Positions 35,071 to 43,238 of a stretch of 64,000 nt of DNA are shown in pieces. The notes beneath the pieces were generated by a model that saw nothing but the letters and a program-made list of their open reading frames with translations, was not told the DNA's origin and did no database searches. The position numbers and the translations under genes are program-made. Position 1 is the stretch's first letter. Each line of letters starts with the position of its first letter. Source of the stretch: Streptomyces sp. NBC_00236 (lineage in GTDB: Bacteria; Actinomycetota; Actinomycetes; Streptomycetales; Streptomycetaceae); NCBI RefSeq assembly GCF_036195045.1, contig NZ_CP108100.1, forward strand, positions 3,100,001 to 3,164,000. The letters are read 5' to 3'.

Positions 35071-36369
35071 ATGAACGATTGGCCCGAGGGTTGGACCGAC
35101 GACGACCGCAGCGGAAACCGCTACGGGCAGGGAAGCGCGAGCAACCGGCCCGAGAGCGCCCGCTCGATGCCGCACGTCCAGCGCCGCCCCGCCCCGCCCC
35201 GGCAGCGCCCGGCGCCGCCGAGGCAGCCACAGGTGCCGCAGCAGCAGCCCGGCGGCTACGGCGACGCCCCCGAGTACGACAGCGGCTACAACACGGGACA
35301 CGTCTACGGCGGCGGCCAGGGCGGCCGCGGCGGTGGCGGTCACGGCGGCGGCCCCGGTGACGGCGGATACGTCCAGGGCCGCCCGGGGGCGGCGCCCGAC
35401 TGGCGCCGCCGGATCAAGATCGGCTCACTGGTCCTGGTGGTCGTGATCCTCGCCGTCTCCCTCGGCACGTACTTCTGGGCCGACTCCAAGCTGAAGCGGG
35501 AGGTCGACCTCTCCAAGGTCATCGAGCGGCCGGAGGCGGGCGACGGCACGAACTACCTGATCGTCGGGTCGGACAGCCGCGAGGGCATGACGTCCGAGGA
35601 CAAGAAGAGGCTCCACACCGGTTCCGCCGAGGGCAAGCGGACCGACTCGATGATGATCCTGCACGACGGCTCCAACGGCCCGACGCTGGTCTCGCTGCCC
35701 CGTGACTCGAACGTCGAGATCCCTTCGTTCGTCGGCTCCGAGTCCGGCAAGAAGTTCGCGGGCACGGGCCGCACGACGAAGCTGAACGCCGCGTACGCCG
35801 AGGACGGCCCCGAGCTCCTCGTCCGTACCGTCGAGTTCAACACCGGGCTGCACATCGACCACTACGTCGAGATCGGCTTCGGCGGCTTCGCCAAGATCGT
35901 GGACGCGATCGGCGGCGTGGAGCTGGACATCCCGAAGGCGTTCAAGGACAAGTACTCCGGCGCCGACTTCGCGGCCGGCAAGCAGACGCTCGACGGCCAG
36001 CAGGCCCTCGCCTTCGTCCGGACCCGGCACGCCTTCACCTCGGACCTGGACCGTACGAAGAACCAGCAGAAGTTCCTCGCGGCGCTGGCGAGCCAGACGG
36101 CGACGCCGTCGACGGTCCTCAACCCGTTCAAGCTGTACCCGACGATGGGTGCCGGTCTCGACACCCTCATCGTGGACAAGGACATGTCGCTGTGGTCCCT
36201 GAGCCAGATGTTCTTCGCCATGAAGGGCGTCACGGGCGGCGACGGAGCGTCGCTGAACATCCCGATCTCCGGTTCCTCGGGCGGCAACCTGCTCTGGGAC
36301 AAGGCCAAGGTCAAGCAGCTGGTCGAGCAGCTCAACAACGACGAGAAGGTCACGGTCACCGGTAGCTGA
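35071..36369 (+). CDS. LCP family protein 5, without LytR_C
   Basis: 432 residues, ATG 35071 (MNDWPEGWTDDDRSG). The first ~115 residues are Gln/Pro/Gly/Tyr-rich and cytoplasmic, with polyglycine around residues 86-100, then DWRRRIKIG and one span (~117-137). The LCP domain shows LIVGSDSREGMT, SLPRDSNVEIPS, IGGVELDIPKAFKD and FVRTRHAFTSDLDRTKNQQKFL, all catalytic-type residues present. The protein ends soon after the LCP domain. No Shine-Dalgarno is evident. It differs from LCP1-4 in its glycine-rich N-terminus and may serve a different polymer or complex. A strong palindromic terminator follows 18 nt after the stop. Confidence 0.92.
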   Translation: MNDWPEGWTDDDRSGNRYGQGSASNRPESARSMPHVQRRPAPPRQRPAPPRQPQVPQQQPGGYGDAPEYDSGYNTGHVYGGGQGGRGGGGHGGGPGDGGYVQGRPGAAPDWRRRIKIGSLVLVVVILAVSLGTYFWADSKLKREVDLSKVIERPEAGDGTNYLIVGSDSREGMTSEDKKRLHTGSAEGKRTDSMMILHDGSNGPTLVSLPRDSNVEIPSFVGSESGKKFAGTGRTTKLNAAYAEDGPELLVRTVEFNTGLHIDHYVEIGFGGFAKIVDAIGGVELDIPKAFKDKYSGADFAAGKQTLDGQQALAFVRTRHAFTSDLDRTKNQQKFLAALASQTATPSTVLNPFKLYPTMGAGLDTLIVDKDMSLWSLSQMFFAMKGVTGGDGASLNIPISGSSGGNLLWDKAKVKQLVEQLNNDEKVTVTGS

Positions 36370-36386
36370 CCGCGTGCACCGGACAG

Positions 36387-36423
36387 CCGAGGGCCCGGAC
36401 GGTTGAACCGTCCGGGCCCTCGG
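36387..36423. terminator. Bidirectional terminator after LCP5
   Basis: A 37-bp near-continuous palindrome (arms 36387-36404 and 36406-36423), giving at least 16 paired bases with a TTGAA loop. It separates LCP5 from the convergent methyltransferase gene. Confidence 0.92.
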
Positions 36424-36427
36424 GCGT

Positions 36428-37234
36428 CTACACCTTCCCGTGCGCCAGCACCGCCACGTGCGGTAGCGCCAGCAGCCCGTCCTCACCCTCGAATTCCCTG
36501 CACATCACGTCGTACTCCCTCTTCGCCGCGGCCACGCCCTCCGGCCCACGGCTGTTGACCAGCTGCCCGATCCCGGCGACCCCGGAGGCAGGTCCGGCCC
36601 ACCAGTCCTCGGCGTCGGCCCGGTGGTCCCAGGACAGCGATGCGCCGCGTACGTCCCCGAGTCCGGCCGCCGTCACCAGATCGCTCAGCCCCTCCGGTGT
36701 GCGCGGGAAGTCGTGCTCCTCGTCAACGGTGGCCAGCCAGGCGGGCCGGGTCAGACCGGCAGCCTCGGCCGCGCGCCCGATCAGCGCCTGGCCGGGGGCG
36801 CCCGGCACCTGCCAGATGGTCACGGCGACCCTGCCACCGGGGCGGGTGATCCGGCGCAGCTCGACGAGCGCGTCCAGCGGCCGTCCGACGTGGTTGAGCA
36901 CGAAGTTCGCCACGACGGCGTCGAACTCACCGTCCGGGTACGGAAGCTGGGGCAGGCAGCCGGTACGTACCTCGACTCCGGGCGCCGCGCGCCGGGTGGC
37001 CGCGACCATGCCGGGTTCGGCGTCCACGGCTCGTACGACCGCTCCGCGCCCGACGGCGGCCACCGTCACGCTGCCGCTGCCGCACCCGACGTCGAGCAGG
37101 CGGGTTCCGGCAGCGGTGGACGCCGCGTCCAGCAGGGCGGGCACCGTACGGGCGCAGAGGCGTGCGAAGGTCCGGGCGTAGCTCTCGGCGCGCCCGTCCC
37201 AGATGCGTCGCTCACTCACGTCGAACGCGGTCAT
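36428..37234 (-). CDS. Class I SAM-dependent methyltransferase
   Basis: 268 residues, ATG 37234 overlapping the upstream gene's stop (ATGA). Motif I is LLDVGCGSGSVTVAAVGRG (~47-65), followed by the acidic VDAEPGM, then FDAVVANFVLNHVGRPLDAL (motif IV-like) and RITRPGGRVAVTIWQ. It is a UbiE/Methyltransf_11-type enzyme. The substrate is unknown; small-molecule methylation is most likely. It is translationally coupled to the 158-residue unknown upstream, suggesting joint function. It ends 4 nt before the shared terminator with LCP5. Confidence 0.88.
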   Translation of the reverse strand: MTAFDVSERRIWDGRAESYARTFARLCARTVPALLDAASTAAGTRLLDVGCGSGSVTVAAVGRGAVVRAVDAEPGMVAATRRAAPGVEVRTGCLPQLPYPDGEFDAVVANFVLNHVGRPLDALVELRRITRPGGRVAVTIWQVPGAPGQALIGRAAEAAGLTRPAWLATVDEEHDFPRTPEGLSDLVTAAGLGDVRGASLSWDHRADAEDWWAGPASGVAGIGQLVNSRGPEGVAAAKREYDVMCREFEGEDGLLALPHVAVLAHGKV

Positions 37235-37707
37235 GCGACACCTCCGGCCGGGCCCTGCGGCTCGACTTCGTCCAGGTCCTCGTGGAGCGCGCCCAGGATC
37301 CGTCCCGTCGGCTTTCCCTCCGGTGACAGTTCGGCCAGACACCAGCCGGGCAACCGCGCCTCGGCCTCGGGCGGAAGATCGCCGTCCGCCGGGTCCGCCA
37401 GCCCGTGGAGGAGACCGAACGCGGTCTCCTTCGCCACCTCCCGGGCTATCTCCCCCAGTTCACCGGGTGTCAGCCCGAGTTGGACCGCCCGCTCGACGGC
37501 CCCGCTCGCCAGGCCTTCCTTGCGGTAGGCCGCGATCCAGTCGGGGGCCGCCGAGCTCCATACGTCGATGTCCTGCCAGACCATCCGCAGGAAGCGGTAC
37601 CGGGCCAGCTGAGGGATGTTCTCCTCGGCCTCCGACTCGGCCCAGCCCGAGGCGTCGTCGGCGCCCAGTGCCTCGAACAGGCCGGTGAGCTTGTCGATGT
37701 CCGTCAT
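37231..37707 (-). CDS. Hypothetical protein (158 aa) coupled to the methyltransferase
   Basis: ATG 37707; its stop overlaps the methyltransferase ATG. The protein begins MTDIDKLTGLFEALGADDAS and is acidic and helical, with many aromatic residues in the middle (RYRFLRMVWQDIDVWSSAAPDWI). No signal or membrane segment and no catalytic motif is recognised. Coupling suggests it supports the methyltransferase, but this is only context. The ribosome site is weak by eye. Confidence 0.7.
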   Translation of the reverse strand: MTDIDKLTGLFEALGADDASGWAESEAEENIPQLARYRFLRMVWQDIDVWSSAAPDWIAAYRKEGLASGAVERAVQLGLTPGELGEIAREVAKETAFGLLHGLADPADGDLPPEAEARLPGWCLAELSPEGKPTGRILGALHEDLDEVEPQGPAGGVA

Positions 37708-37794
37708 GGAGAGGGAAGGTACGCCACGGGGCCGGGAAGCCCTCGCCCGGATCGGGTGGTCGTCCGCGCCGCCCGTAGCCCCCCGTCGCCCGCC

Positions 37795-38256
37795 TCAGCC
37801 GAACACGGAGGCGGCGATCAGCCCCGCGACGACGGCAGCGGCACACATCAGGACGGCCGTCCTCCGCCCGCGCCCGGCCTTCCGGGAACTCCGCTCCGGC
37901 CGGACGGCCCGTGCCGGCGGGGGCGCCGGCGCCTGTGCCGCCCTCGCGCCGGCCGTCTCGGCCAGCAGGCCGCGGCAGCAGGCCGCGAGACGGGCGATGT
38001 CCCCGTCCAGCGGGACCGTGGTCTCGGCGCGCGCCGGGGCGGTCGTGCCGCCGTCCAGGATGCGTCCGGCCCGGACCCTTACCCGGCCGCGCCCGTGGGA
38101 CGCGAGGCTGATCCAACGGCCGGCGTCCTCGCCCCGGATCACCACGGTGCCGTCGCGTTCGCGGTAGACGGTGTGCTGTCGCCAGAGCAGCTTCGCCAGC
38201 GGTACGGGGAGATCGGCCACCGTCGCGACCTGTCGTCTGTCGTCGCTCAACGGCAT
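37795..38256 (-). CDS. Hypothetical protein with C-terminal membrane anchor (153 aa)
   Basis: ATG 38256 (MPLSDDRRQVATVADLPVPL). The first ~85 residues form a compact strand-rich unit (TVVIRGEDAGRWISLASHGRGRVRVRAGRI). A Pro/Ala/Arg-rich linker with two cysteines (AACCRG, ~92-95) leads to one C-terminal span (~134-151). It is probably a tail-anchored or type II membrane protein with its domain in the cytosol. Function unknown. It lies 87 nt upstream of the 158-residue gene on the same strand. Upstream, CGGTGATCA (38320-38328) and its inverse (38397-38405) bracket ~70 bp and may be operator halves. Confidence 0.65.
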   Translation of the reverse strand: MPLSDDRRQVATVADLPVPLAKLLWRQHTVYRERDGTVVIRGEDAGRWISLASHGRGRVRVRAGRILDGGTTAPARAETTVPLDGDIARLAACCRGLLAETAGARAAQAPAPPPARAVRPERSSRKAGRGRRTAVLMCAAAVVAGLIAASVFG

Positions 38257-38480
38257 GGGGCCGCCCGACGGTTGTACCGCTTGGGCCGTCTTCGGGCCGC
38301 TGCGGGCACGTGAGCGTGTCGGTGATCAGGCCGGGGTCTGTGTCCCGGTATGTACGTGGTCAACTCGCCGGTCCCTTCGGGTCACGCCGGTCGGCGTGAT
38401 CACCGCAGGATTGTAGGGGCGCGGCAACCATGCCCGCACAGCAGGGAACTGACTGACCGTGAGTTCTCGCCGCCGGCGGC

Positions 38481-39152
38481 TCAGCCCAGCGGGTCGGTGG
38501 TGTCGCGCAGGGCGGCCAGGGCCGGGGCGTACATCCGGGCCTTGATCGTCCCGACGGTGTCACCGGCCTTGGCCACCTGCGCCTGCGCGATCTCGATCGC
38601 GGTGGAGCGCACGGCGTCCTCGCTGACCGCCCGGTCGACGATGCCGGCCGCCGCGGCCTCGGACCCGCCGTAGCGGTGGGCGGTGAGCATGGCCTTGTGC
38701 GCGGTCTGCGGGGCCAGCCGGGCCTGGATGAGGGCGGCCATGCCGGGGGTGAAGGGGATGTTGATGTCCGCTTCGGGCAGGCACCAGTAGCCGCGGTCGG
38801 CACGCATGACGCGGAAGTCGTGGGCGAGGGAGAACATCGCACCGGCGGCGAAGGTGTGCCCCTGCAGTGCGGCCACCGTGATGACCGGCAGCGACAGCAT
38901 CCGGGCGAGGAGCTCGTGCACCGAGACGACGTAGTCCCGGTGCTGGTCGGCGTGGGCGAACAGCCAGTCCAGGTCGAGCCCGTTGGAGTAGAACTTGCCG
39001 GTCGCGGCGGTGACCAGGGCCCGGGGGCCCTCCGCCTTCTCCACCTCGTCGAGCGCGGCACCGACGGCGGCGAGCCAGTCCGGGTGGAAGCGGTTCTCCC
39101 CGTCCCCGAGGTCGAGAACGAAAACGTTGTCGTGGCGGTCGAGCGAGGGCAT
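38481..39152 (-). CDS. Enoyl-CoA hydratase/isomerase family protein
   Basis: 223 residues, ATG 39152 with AAGGAG upstream. Crotonase-fold signatures: ALVTAATGKFYSNGLDLDWL (oxyanion-hole strand) and ITVAALQGHTFAAGAMFSLAHDFRVMRAD (second oxyanion glycine and helix). The usual paired Glu positions are not clear, and the protein is shorter than classical hydratases (~260), resembling the plant/bacterial delta3-delta2-enoyl-CoA isomerase-like group. It acts on CoA thioesters in the cytosol. A TACC/GGTA inverted repeat over the presumed promoter (39235-39251) suggests control by an acyl-CoA-sensing repressor. Confidence 0.85.
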   Translation of the reverse strand: MPSLDRHDNVFVLDLGDGENRFHPDWLAAVGAALDEVEKAEGPRALVTAATGKFYSNGLDLDWLFAHADQHRDYVVSVHELLARMLSLPVITVAALQGHTFAAGAMFSLAHDFRVMRADRGYWCLPEADINIPFTPGMAALIQARLAPQTAHKAMLTAHRYGGSEAAAAGIVDRAVSEDAVRSTAIEIAQAQVAKAGDTVGTIKARMYAPALAALRDTTDPLG

Positions 39153-39234
39153 GGGAACTCCTTCGAGCCGGACTGACGGGTGACGTGACTGCGGACTGCG
39201 ACCAGGGCGAGGAGTCGACCCACCCCCAGCGGAC

Positions 39235-39251
39235 TACCTGTCGGTAACTTA
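39235..39251 (-). promoter_or_regulatory. Candidate operator/promoter of the enoyl-CoA hydratase gene
   Basis: TACCtgtcGGTA (39235-39246) is an inverted repeat with a 4-bp spacer. It overlaps the minus-strand hexamer TAAGTT (39246-39251), a plausible -10. It resembles the TAACtaccGTTA site in front of the acyl-CoA dehydrogenase gene at 44418. Confidence 0.4.
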
Positions 39252-39323
39252 TGGGCTGGAGCATGGCCCGGCAAGGGGGACAGCCGTGATCGTTCACCCG
39301 CCGACACCCTCGGGGCGCCGGGC

Positions 39324-39779
39324 TCAGCTGCGGAAGTTGCGGGCCAGCCAGGGGCTGAGCATCGTGCGCGGGACGAGCTCCTTGTACGTCTCGTCACCGG
39401 GCAGCGGGACGACGAGCCACTGGCCCGGCGGGAAGAACCTCCCCTTCACGTACGCGATGCCGCCGTACACGGAGCGGAGGAACGCGGGCACGGAGTCACG
39501 GGGGACGTCCTCGAACTCCACCCCGTCGACGGTGATCTTCGCGTCGTCCTCGGGAAACACCTGAACGGTGACGGCGGGCGCCCCGCCCAGCTCGATGAAC
39601 GCCTCGTGCGGAAGCGAGCCGTCCGCGTCGAGCACGGCGAACGCCCCGGCGGAGGTGCGGCGCGAGGTCCGGTCGGCACCGATGTCGTCGGTGACGGTCA
39701 TCTCCAGGCCGTACGCGCGCGCGACCTCACGGACTGCGGCGACGGCGGTCTCGGTGCTGGGCAGATGAGGATGGCCCAT
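39324..39779 (-). CDS. Hypothetical protein, third gene of the XRE-DUF397 set (151 aa)
   Basis: ATG 39779 (MGHPHLPSTETAVAAVREVA), 8 nt after the DUF397 stop and so probably in one operon with it. It has an N-terminal helix and a strand-rich middle (AVLDADGSLPHEAFIELGG, VTVQVFPEDDAKITVDGVEFEDV), then a Pro/aromatic C-terminus (FFPPGQWLVVPLPGDETYKEL). It is soluble, with no known motif that I recognise. Its place after an XRE/DUF397 pair makes it a candidate effector or third partner, but that is inference. Confidence 0.65.
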   Translation of the reverse strand: MGHPHLPSTETAVAAVREVARAYGLEMTVTDDIGADRTSRRTSAGAFAVLDADGSLPHEAFIELGGAPAVTVQVFPEDDAKITVDGVEFEDVPRDSVPAFLRSVYGGIAYVKGRFFPPGQWLVVPLPGDETYKELVPRTMLSPWLARNFRS

Positions 39780-39787
39780 GCGGCGGC

Positions 39788-39997
39788 TCAGCCCTGCGCC
39801 GCGTACGCGACGAAGGCCGCCCAGGCGGCCGGGTCGCAGGCGAGGCGGGGGCCCTGGGTGCGCTTGGAGTCGCGGACGTGGACGGTGCCCGGAGTGGCCG
39901 CGACCTCGACGCACTCGCTGCCATTGCTGCTGTCGCTGTAACTGCTCTTGACCCACTTCAACGCGGAAGCATCCCCGGCAGACGACTTGCGGATCAT
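39788..39997 (-). CDS. DUF397 (BldB/Scr2-like) small protein
   Basis: 69 residues, ATG 39997 overlapping the XRE gene's stop (ATGA). The family signature is clear: [19 protein letters not shown] (~15-33) and [28 protein letters not shown]397 proteins are small Streptomyces proteins nearly always paired with XRE/DUF5753 regulators; Scr1/Scr2-type pairs affect antibiotic production and have been proposed to act like toxin-antitoxin systems. It probably binds the adjacent XRE protein. Very common in the genus, with many paralogues per genome. Confidence 0.92.
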   Translation of the reverse strand: MIRKSSAGDASALKWVKSSYSDSSNGSECVEVAATPGTVHVRDSKRTQGPRLACDPAAWAAFVAYAAQG

Positions 39998-40872
39998 GTC
40001 TCTCCCAGCACTTGCTCGATGAAGGCCATCGACTCCCGAGGGCTGAGAGCCTGGGCCCGGATCATGCCATAACGCAGTTCAAGGATTCGGAGCTGCTTCG
40101 GATCTGAAACCGGCCGACCGCTGAAGGCTCCCTCGGAGCGCCCCACCGCCGTACCGTCTCTGAACTTCAGCACCTGGATCTCCCCGTCGATTCCCGCATG
40201 CTCCTCGCGGTCCATCGGCATCACCTGAACCGTGACGTTGCGCGACTCGCCGACCTCCAAGAGGTGTTCGAGCTGACGCCGCAGAACCATCTTGCCTCCG
40301 AGTGGGCGCCGGAGCGTCACTTCTTCCTGGACGAAGCCGAGAGTCGGGCTGGGCGACCGCTCGAAGATCGCCTGTCGCCCCATCCGGGCGGCCACACCTC
40401 GCTCTACTTCGTCCTGCGGGTACGCAGGCTGCCGCATCGAGAACAGGGCACGCGCGTACTCGGCGGTCTGAAGCAAACCGTGGAAACTGCTGTTGCCATA
40501 GGCCAGCAACTCCACTGCCTGCGCCTCCAGTTTCGCGAGCTCCCGGATCTTCTTGGGGTACCGGACCTGCGCCATATCCCGCTTCATCGCGGCCAGCTTG
40601 CCGCCCGCGCCGACCACCTCGTCCGCCCGGTCCAGGAACTCCGGCCGGGGGATCCTCCGCCCGCCCTCCACCTTGCGGACCAGGTCCTCCCCGTACCCGA
40701 TCGCGGCCCCGAACTCTCCGGCCCGCAGGCCCGCCGCCTCCCGCCACGCCTTGATCTGGCGTCCCACCGCGGCCACCACCGCGGCGCCCGACTCGTCATC
40801 GGGGTCGACCTCCCAGCCGGGCTCGTCCGCCCCGCCGTCGCCCTGCTCCGTACCGCCGCCAACCCCGGTCAT
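39994..40872 (-). CDS. XRE-type regulator with DUF5753 domain (Scr1-like)
   Basis: 292 residues, ATG 40872. A ~30-residue acidic start precedes the helix-turn-helix ([20 protein letters not shown], then [21 protein letters not shown]). A helical DUF5753 domain follows (~110-290), including the family phrase [13 protein letters not shown] and [21 protein letters not shown]. It probably represses its own operon and binds the DUF397 protein, whose gene overlaps its stop. Three TGTCCGG direct repeats upstream (40938-40974) are candidate operators. Similar regulators are numerous in Streptomyces. Confidence 0.92.
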   Translation of the reverse strand: MTGVGGGTEQGDGGADEPGWEVDPDDESGAAVVAAVGRQIKAWREAAGLRAGEFGAAIGYGEDLVRKVEGGRRIPRPEFLDRADEVVGAGGKLAAMKRDMAQVRYPKKIRELAKLEAQAVELLAYGNSSFHGLLQTAEYARALFSMRQPAYPQDEVERGVAARMGRQAIFERSPSPTLGFVQEEVTLRRPLGGKMVLRRQLEHLLEVGESRNVTVQVMPMDREEHAGIDGEIQVLKFRDGTAVGRSEGAFSGRPVSDPKQLRILELRYGMIRAQALSPRESMAFIEQVLGET

Positions 40873-40936
40873 GCGTGCCCCACTTCCGACGTGCGTGCCG
40901 TTCCTTCCACAACGGCATCCGTTCCCCTCGCGTCAC

Positions 40937-40977
40937 TCCGGACAACCGGGACAGCGCCGGACACTTTCCGGACAACC
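40937..40977 (-). promoter_or_regulatory. Candidate operator: three TGTCCGG direct repeats
   Basis: On the minus strand TGTCCGG occurs at 40938-40944, 40957-40963 and 40968-40974. The last two are one helical turn apart (11 bp). They lie 65-105 bp upstream of the XRE gene. The rest of 40873-41177 shows repeated gcccgcgacgcgg/gcccacgac words and an AT-rich tract near 41050, but no gene. Confidence 0.4.
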
Positions 40978-41177
40978 GCCACCGGGTCGTGGATGCCCAC
41001 GACGTACGCGGCCACGACCCGGTTGCCCGCGACGCGGCTGCCCACGACGTCTAAAGGCTTTTAAAGAACTCAGGGAAAAGAACCCCACCAAACCCGACCG
41101 ACCCCCGCCCCGACCTGCGTCACTCGCGCGAGTGAACCTGGGCAACCGGGCTGGATTCGAGGCCGGTTGATCGGCAT

Positions 41178-41546
41178 ATGCTCGCCGCGACAACCACAGA
41201 ACCGAGACGGCCCCCGCCGGGACTGAGAATCCCGAGCAGGGGCCTGCCCATGAGGAAGAAGAGCTTCCCGATGGCTTCCCGGCAGGTTATCGCGCCCCCG
41301 TGCGCCCAGCCCGGCTCCCCCGGCACATCCGGCCCCCGTGACGTCACGCCGACATCCGGCGTCATCCACGTCAACACCCGCCACGTCTCCGGCTTCGTGA
41401 TCATCGGCAACCACCTCGCCCAGCACCACGAACTCTCCCTGATCGCGATCGGCCTCGCCGTCCACATCCAGTCCCTGCCCGCCGGGGCGAAGGTCGGCAT
41501 CAAGGTCCTCACCGACCGCTTCCCCCCGCAGGCAGCCGTACGCTGA
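41178..41546 (+). pseudogene. Truncated winged-helix-like regulator/hypothetical ORF
   Basis: An open frame of 122 codons with ATGs at 41178 and 41250; the latter (MRKKSFPMASRQ) follows GCAGGGG. The core HVSGFVIIGNHLAQHHELSL and IAIGLAVHIQSLPAGAKVGI matches the N-terminal part of a Streptomyces winged-helix family in which a longer DNA-binding domain (ARFPEG, AALRELE, HGYL) normally follows. Here the frame stops after LTDRFPPQAAVR, so the recognition helix and wing are missing. It is either a decayed copy or a deliberately short variant. It ends 29 nt before the AlkD-like gene. Confidence 0.6.
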
Positions 41547-41575
41547 ATCCCGTACGCGAGGAACGGGAGGCTCCG

Positions 41576-42250
41576 GTGGCCGGGACGACAGTGACCGAGG
41601 TGATGGCCGAGCTGGCCGCACTCGACGACCCGAAGGCGCGCGCGGTCAACGAGAAGCACGGCGACGACCACGGGGTGAACCTCGGCAAGCTGCGCGCGCT
41701 CGCCAAGCGGCTGAAGACCCAGCAGGAGCTCGCGGTCGAGCTCTGGGCGACGGGCGACACCGCCGCGCGGCTGCTGGCGCTCCTGATCTGCCGCCCGAAG
41801 GCGTTCACCCGCGACGAGCTGGACGCCATGCTGCGCGAGGCCCGGGCACCCAAGGTGCAGGACTGGCTCGTGAACTACGTCGTGAAGAAGAGTCCGCACG
41901 CCGAGGAGCTGCGCCTCGCCTGGTCCGCCGATCCGGACCCGGTCGTCGCCAGTGCCGGCTGGGCGCTCACCACCGAGCGCGTGGCGAAGAAGCCCGAGGG
42001 CCTCGACCTCGCGGGGCTGCTCGATGTCATCGAGGCGCAGATGAAGGACGCCCCGGACCGCCTGCAGTGGGCGATGAACCACTGCCTGGCCCAGATCGGG
42101 ATCGAGCACCCCGAGCACCGCACCCGGGCGATCGGCATCGGCGAGCGGCTGGAAGTGCTCAAGGACTACCCGACGCCCCGGGGCTGCACGTCTCCGTACG
42201 CGCCCGTCTGGATCAATGAGCTGGTGCGGCGGCGGCAGGACAGGACGTAG
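41576..42250 (+). CDS. DNA alkylation repair (AlkD-like HEAT repeat) protein
   Basis: 224 residues, GTG 41576 with GGGAGG five bases upstream. It is almost entirely helical, in HEAT-like repeats (VNLGKLRALAKRLKTQQELAVELWATGD; LLALLICRPKAFTRDELDAML; AWSADPDPVVASAGWALTTERV). The pattern matches the DNA alkylation repair/AlkC-AlkD superfamily, whose true enzymes remove N3/N7-alkylpurines without base flipping. Catalytic Trp/Asp positions could not be assigned with confidence, so a non-enzymatic HEAT protein is possible. Convergent with the prenyltransferase gene (21 nt between stops). Confidence 0.78.
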   Translation: MAGTTVTEVMAELAALDDPKARAVNEKHGDDHGVNLGKLRALAKRLKTQQELAVELWATGDTAARLLALLICRPKAFTRDELDAMLREARAPKVQDWLVNYVVKKSPHAEELRLAWSADPDPVVASAGWALTTERVAKKPEGLDLAGLLDVIEAQMKDAPDRLQWAMNHCLAQIGIEHPEHRTRAIGIGERLEVLKDYPTPRGCTSPYAPVWINELVRRRQDRT

Positions 42251-42271
42251 GGGGTCCGGGCACGACGGCGG

Positions 42272-43054
42272 TCATTTGCCGAATCGCCGTTGCCGGTTGG
42301 CGTACGAGCGAATCGCACGCAGGAAGTCCACGCGGCGGAACGCCGGCCAATAGCAGTCCACCCAGTGCATCTCGGCGTACGCGGACTGCCAGAGCAGGAA
42401 ACCCGACAGCCGCTGCTCGCCGGAGGTCCGGATGATGAAGTCGGTCTGGTCGGCCGTCGGCGAGTAGAGATGCCGGGAAATGTCCTCGATGTCGAACCGC
42501 TCGACCAGCTCGGCCAGGTCGCCACCGGCGGCTCGGTGTTCTTCGAAGGCGCTCTTCACCGCGTCGACGATCTCCCGTCGGCCTCCGTAGCCGACCGCGA
42601 TGTCCACCTTGAGCCCGCCGCGCCCGGCCGTCGCGGCAGTGGCCTGCTTGAGTGCCTGGGCGGTGGCACCGGGGAGCAGGTCGAGCGAGCCGATCACCTG
42701 GACCTCCCAGGGGCGGCCGACGGCCGTGATGTCCTGGATGGTCTCCTCGATGATCTCGATCAGCGGGCCGAGCTGCTCGGCGGGGCGCCCGAGGTTGTCG
42801 TCGGAGAGCATGAAGAGGGTCACGCGCTCGATCGCGGCGGCCTCGCACCAGTCCAGGAACTCGGTGGCCTTCGCGCCGCCCGCCCGGTATCCCTCCCGGA
42901 GATCCGTGTGGCCCGCCTGCCGGGCCCAGCGCCGGTTGCCGTCGAGCATGATCCCGACGTGCTGCGGGCGCGGCAACCCCACCAGGGTGGCGGCCAGCCG
43001 GCGCTCGTACACGGCCTCTATCGGCCGCCGGAGGAACAGCGGGAGCAGCTTCAC
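42272..43054 (-). CDS. Isoprenyl (cis-prenyl) transferase, UppS family
   Basis: 260 residues from GTG 43054 (VKLLPLFLRRPIEAVYERRL), with GGGG about 7 nt upstream; longer in-frame starts look non-coding. Signatures: GIMLDGNRRWAR with catalytic D38, LFMLSDDNLGRP, and FIIRTSGEQRLSGFLLWQSAYAEMHW, all diagnostic for the cis-prenyltransferase family. It condenses isopentenyl diphosphate into a cis-polyprenyl diphosphate carrier for cell wall glycans. Streptomyces commonly carries two such enzymes; whether this one makes the long undecaprenyl chain or a shorter product is undecided. It is downstream of the acyl-CoA dehydrogenase gene past a terminator. Confidence 0.9.
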   Translation of the reverse strand: MKLLPLFLRRPIEAVYERRLAATLVGLPRPQHVGIMLDGNRRWARQAGHTDLREGYRAGGAKATEFLDWCEAAAIERVTLFMLSDDNLGRPAEQLGPLIEIIEETIQDITAVGRPWEVQVIGSLDLLPGATAQALKQATAATAGRGGLKVDIAVGYGGRREIVDAVKSAFEEHRAAGGDLAELVERFDIEDISRHLYSPTADQTDFIIRTSGEQRLSGFLLWQSAYAEMHWVDCYWPAFRRVDFLRAIRSYANRQRRFGK

Positions 43055-43186
43055 CGAACCAACCCCATCACGTCGCACATCACGTCCGCGGACCATATCA
43101 GCGGCGTCCGGCACCCTCCGCGCACGCACCTGACCGCTGCCTCGGCACGGCAGTCCGGCTGCGGCGAGCGGCAGGCGCATACGGAT

Positions 43187-43216
43187 ACGGCCCCCGGCAT
43201 GTATGCCGGGGGCCGT
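43187..43216 (-). terminator. Terminator after the acyl-CoA dehydrogenase gene
   Basis: Fourteen-base arms (43187-43200 and 43203-43216) are exact complements separated by GT, giving a hairpin with an ATGTAT-type loop. It begins 23 nt past the stop at 43239. Confidence 0.85.
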
Positions 43217-43238
43217 GATCGCTGATCCGTCCATCCGC

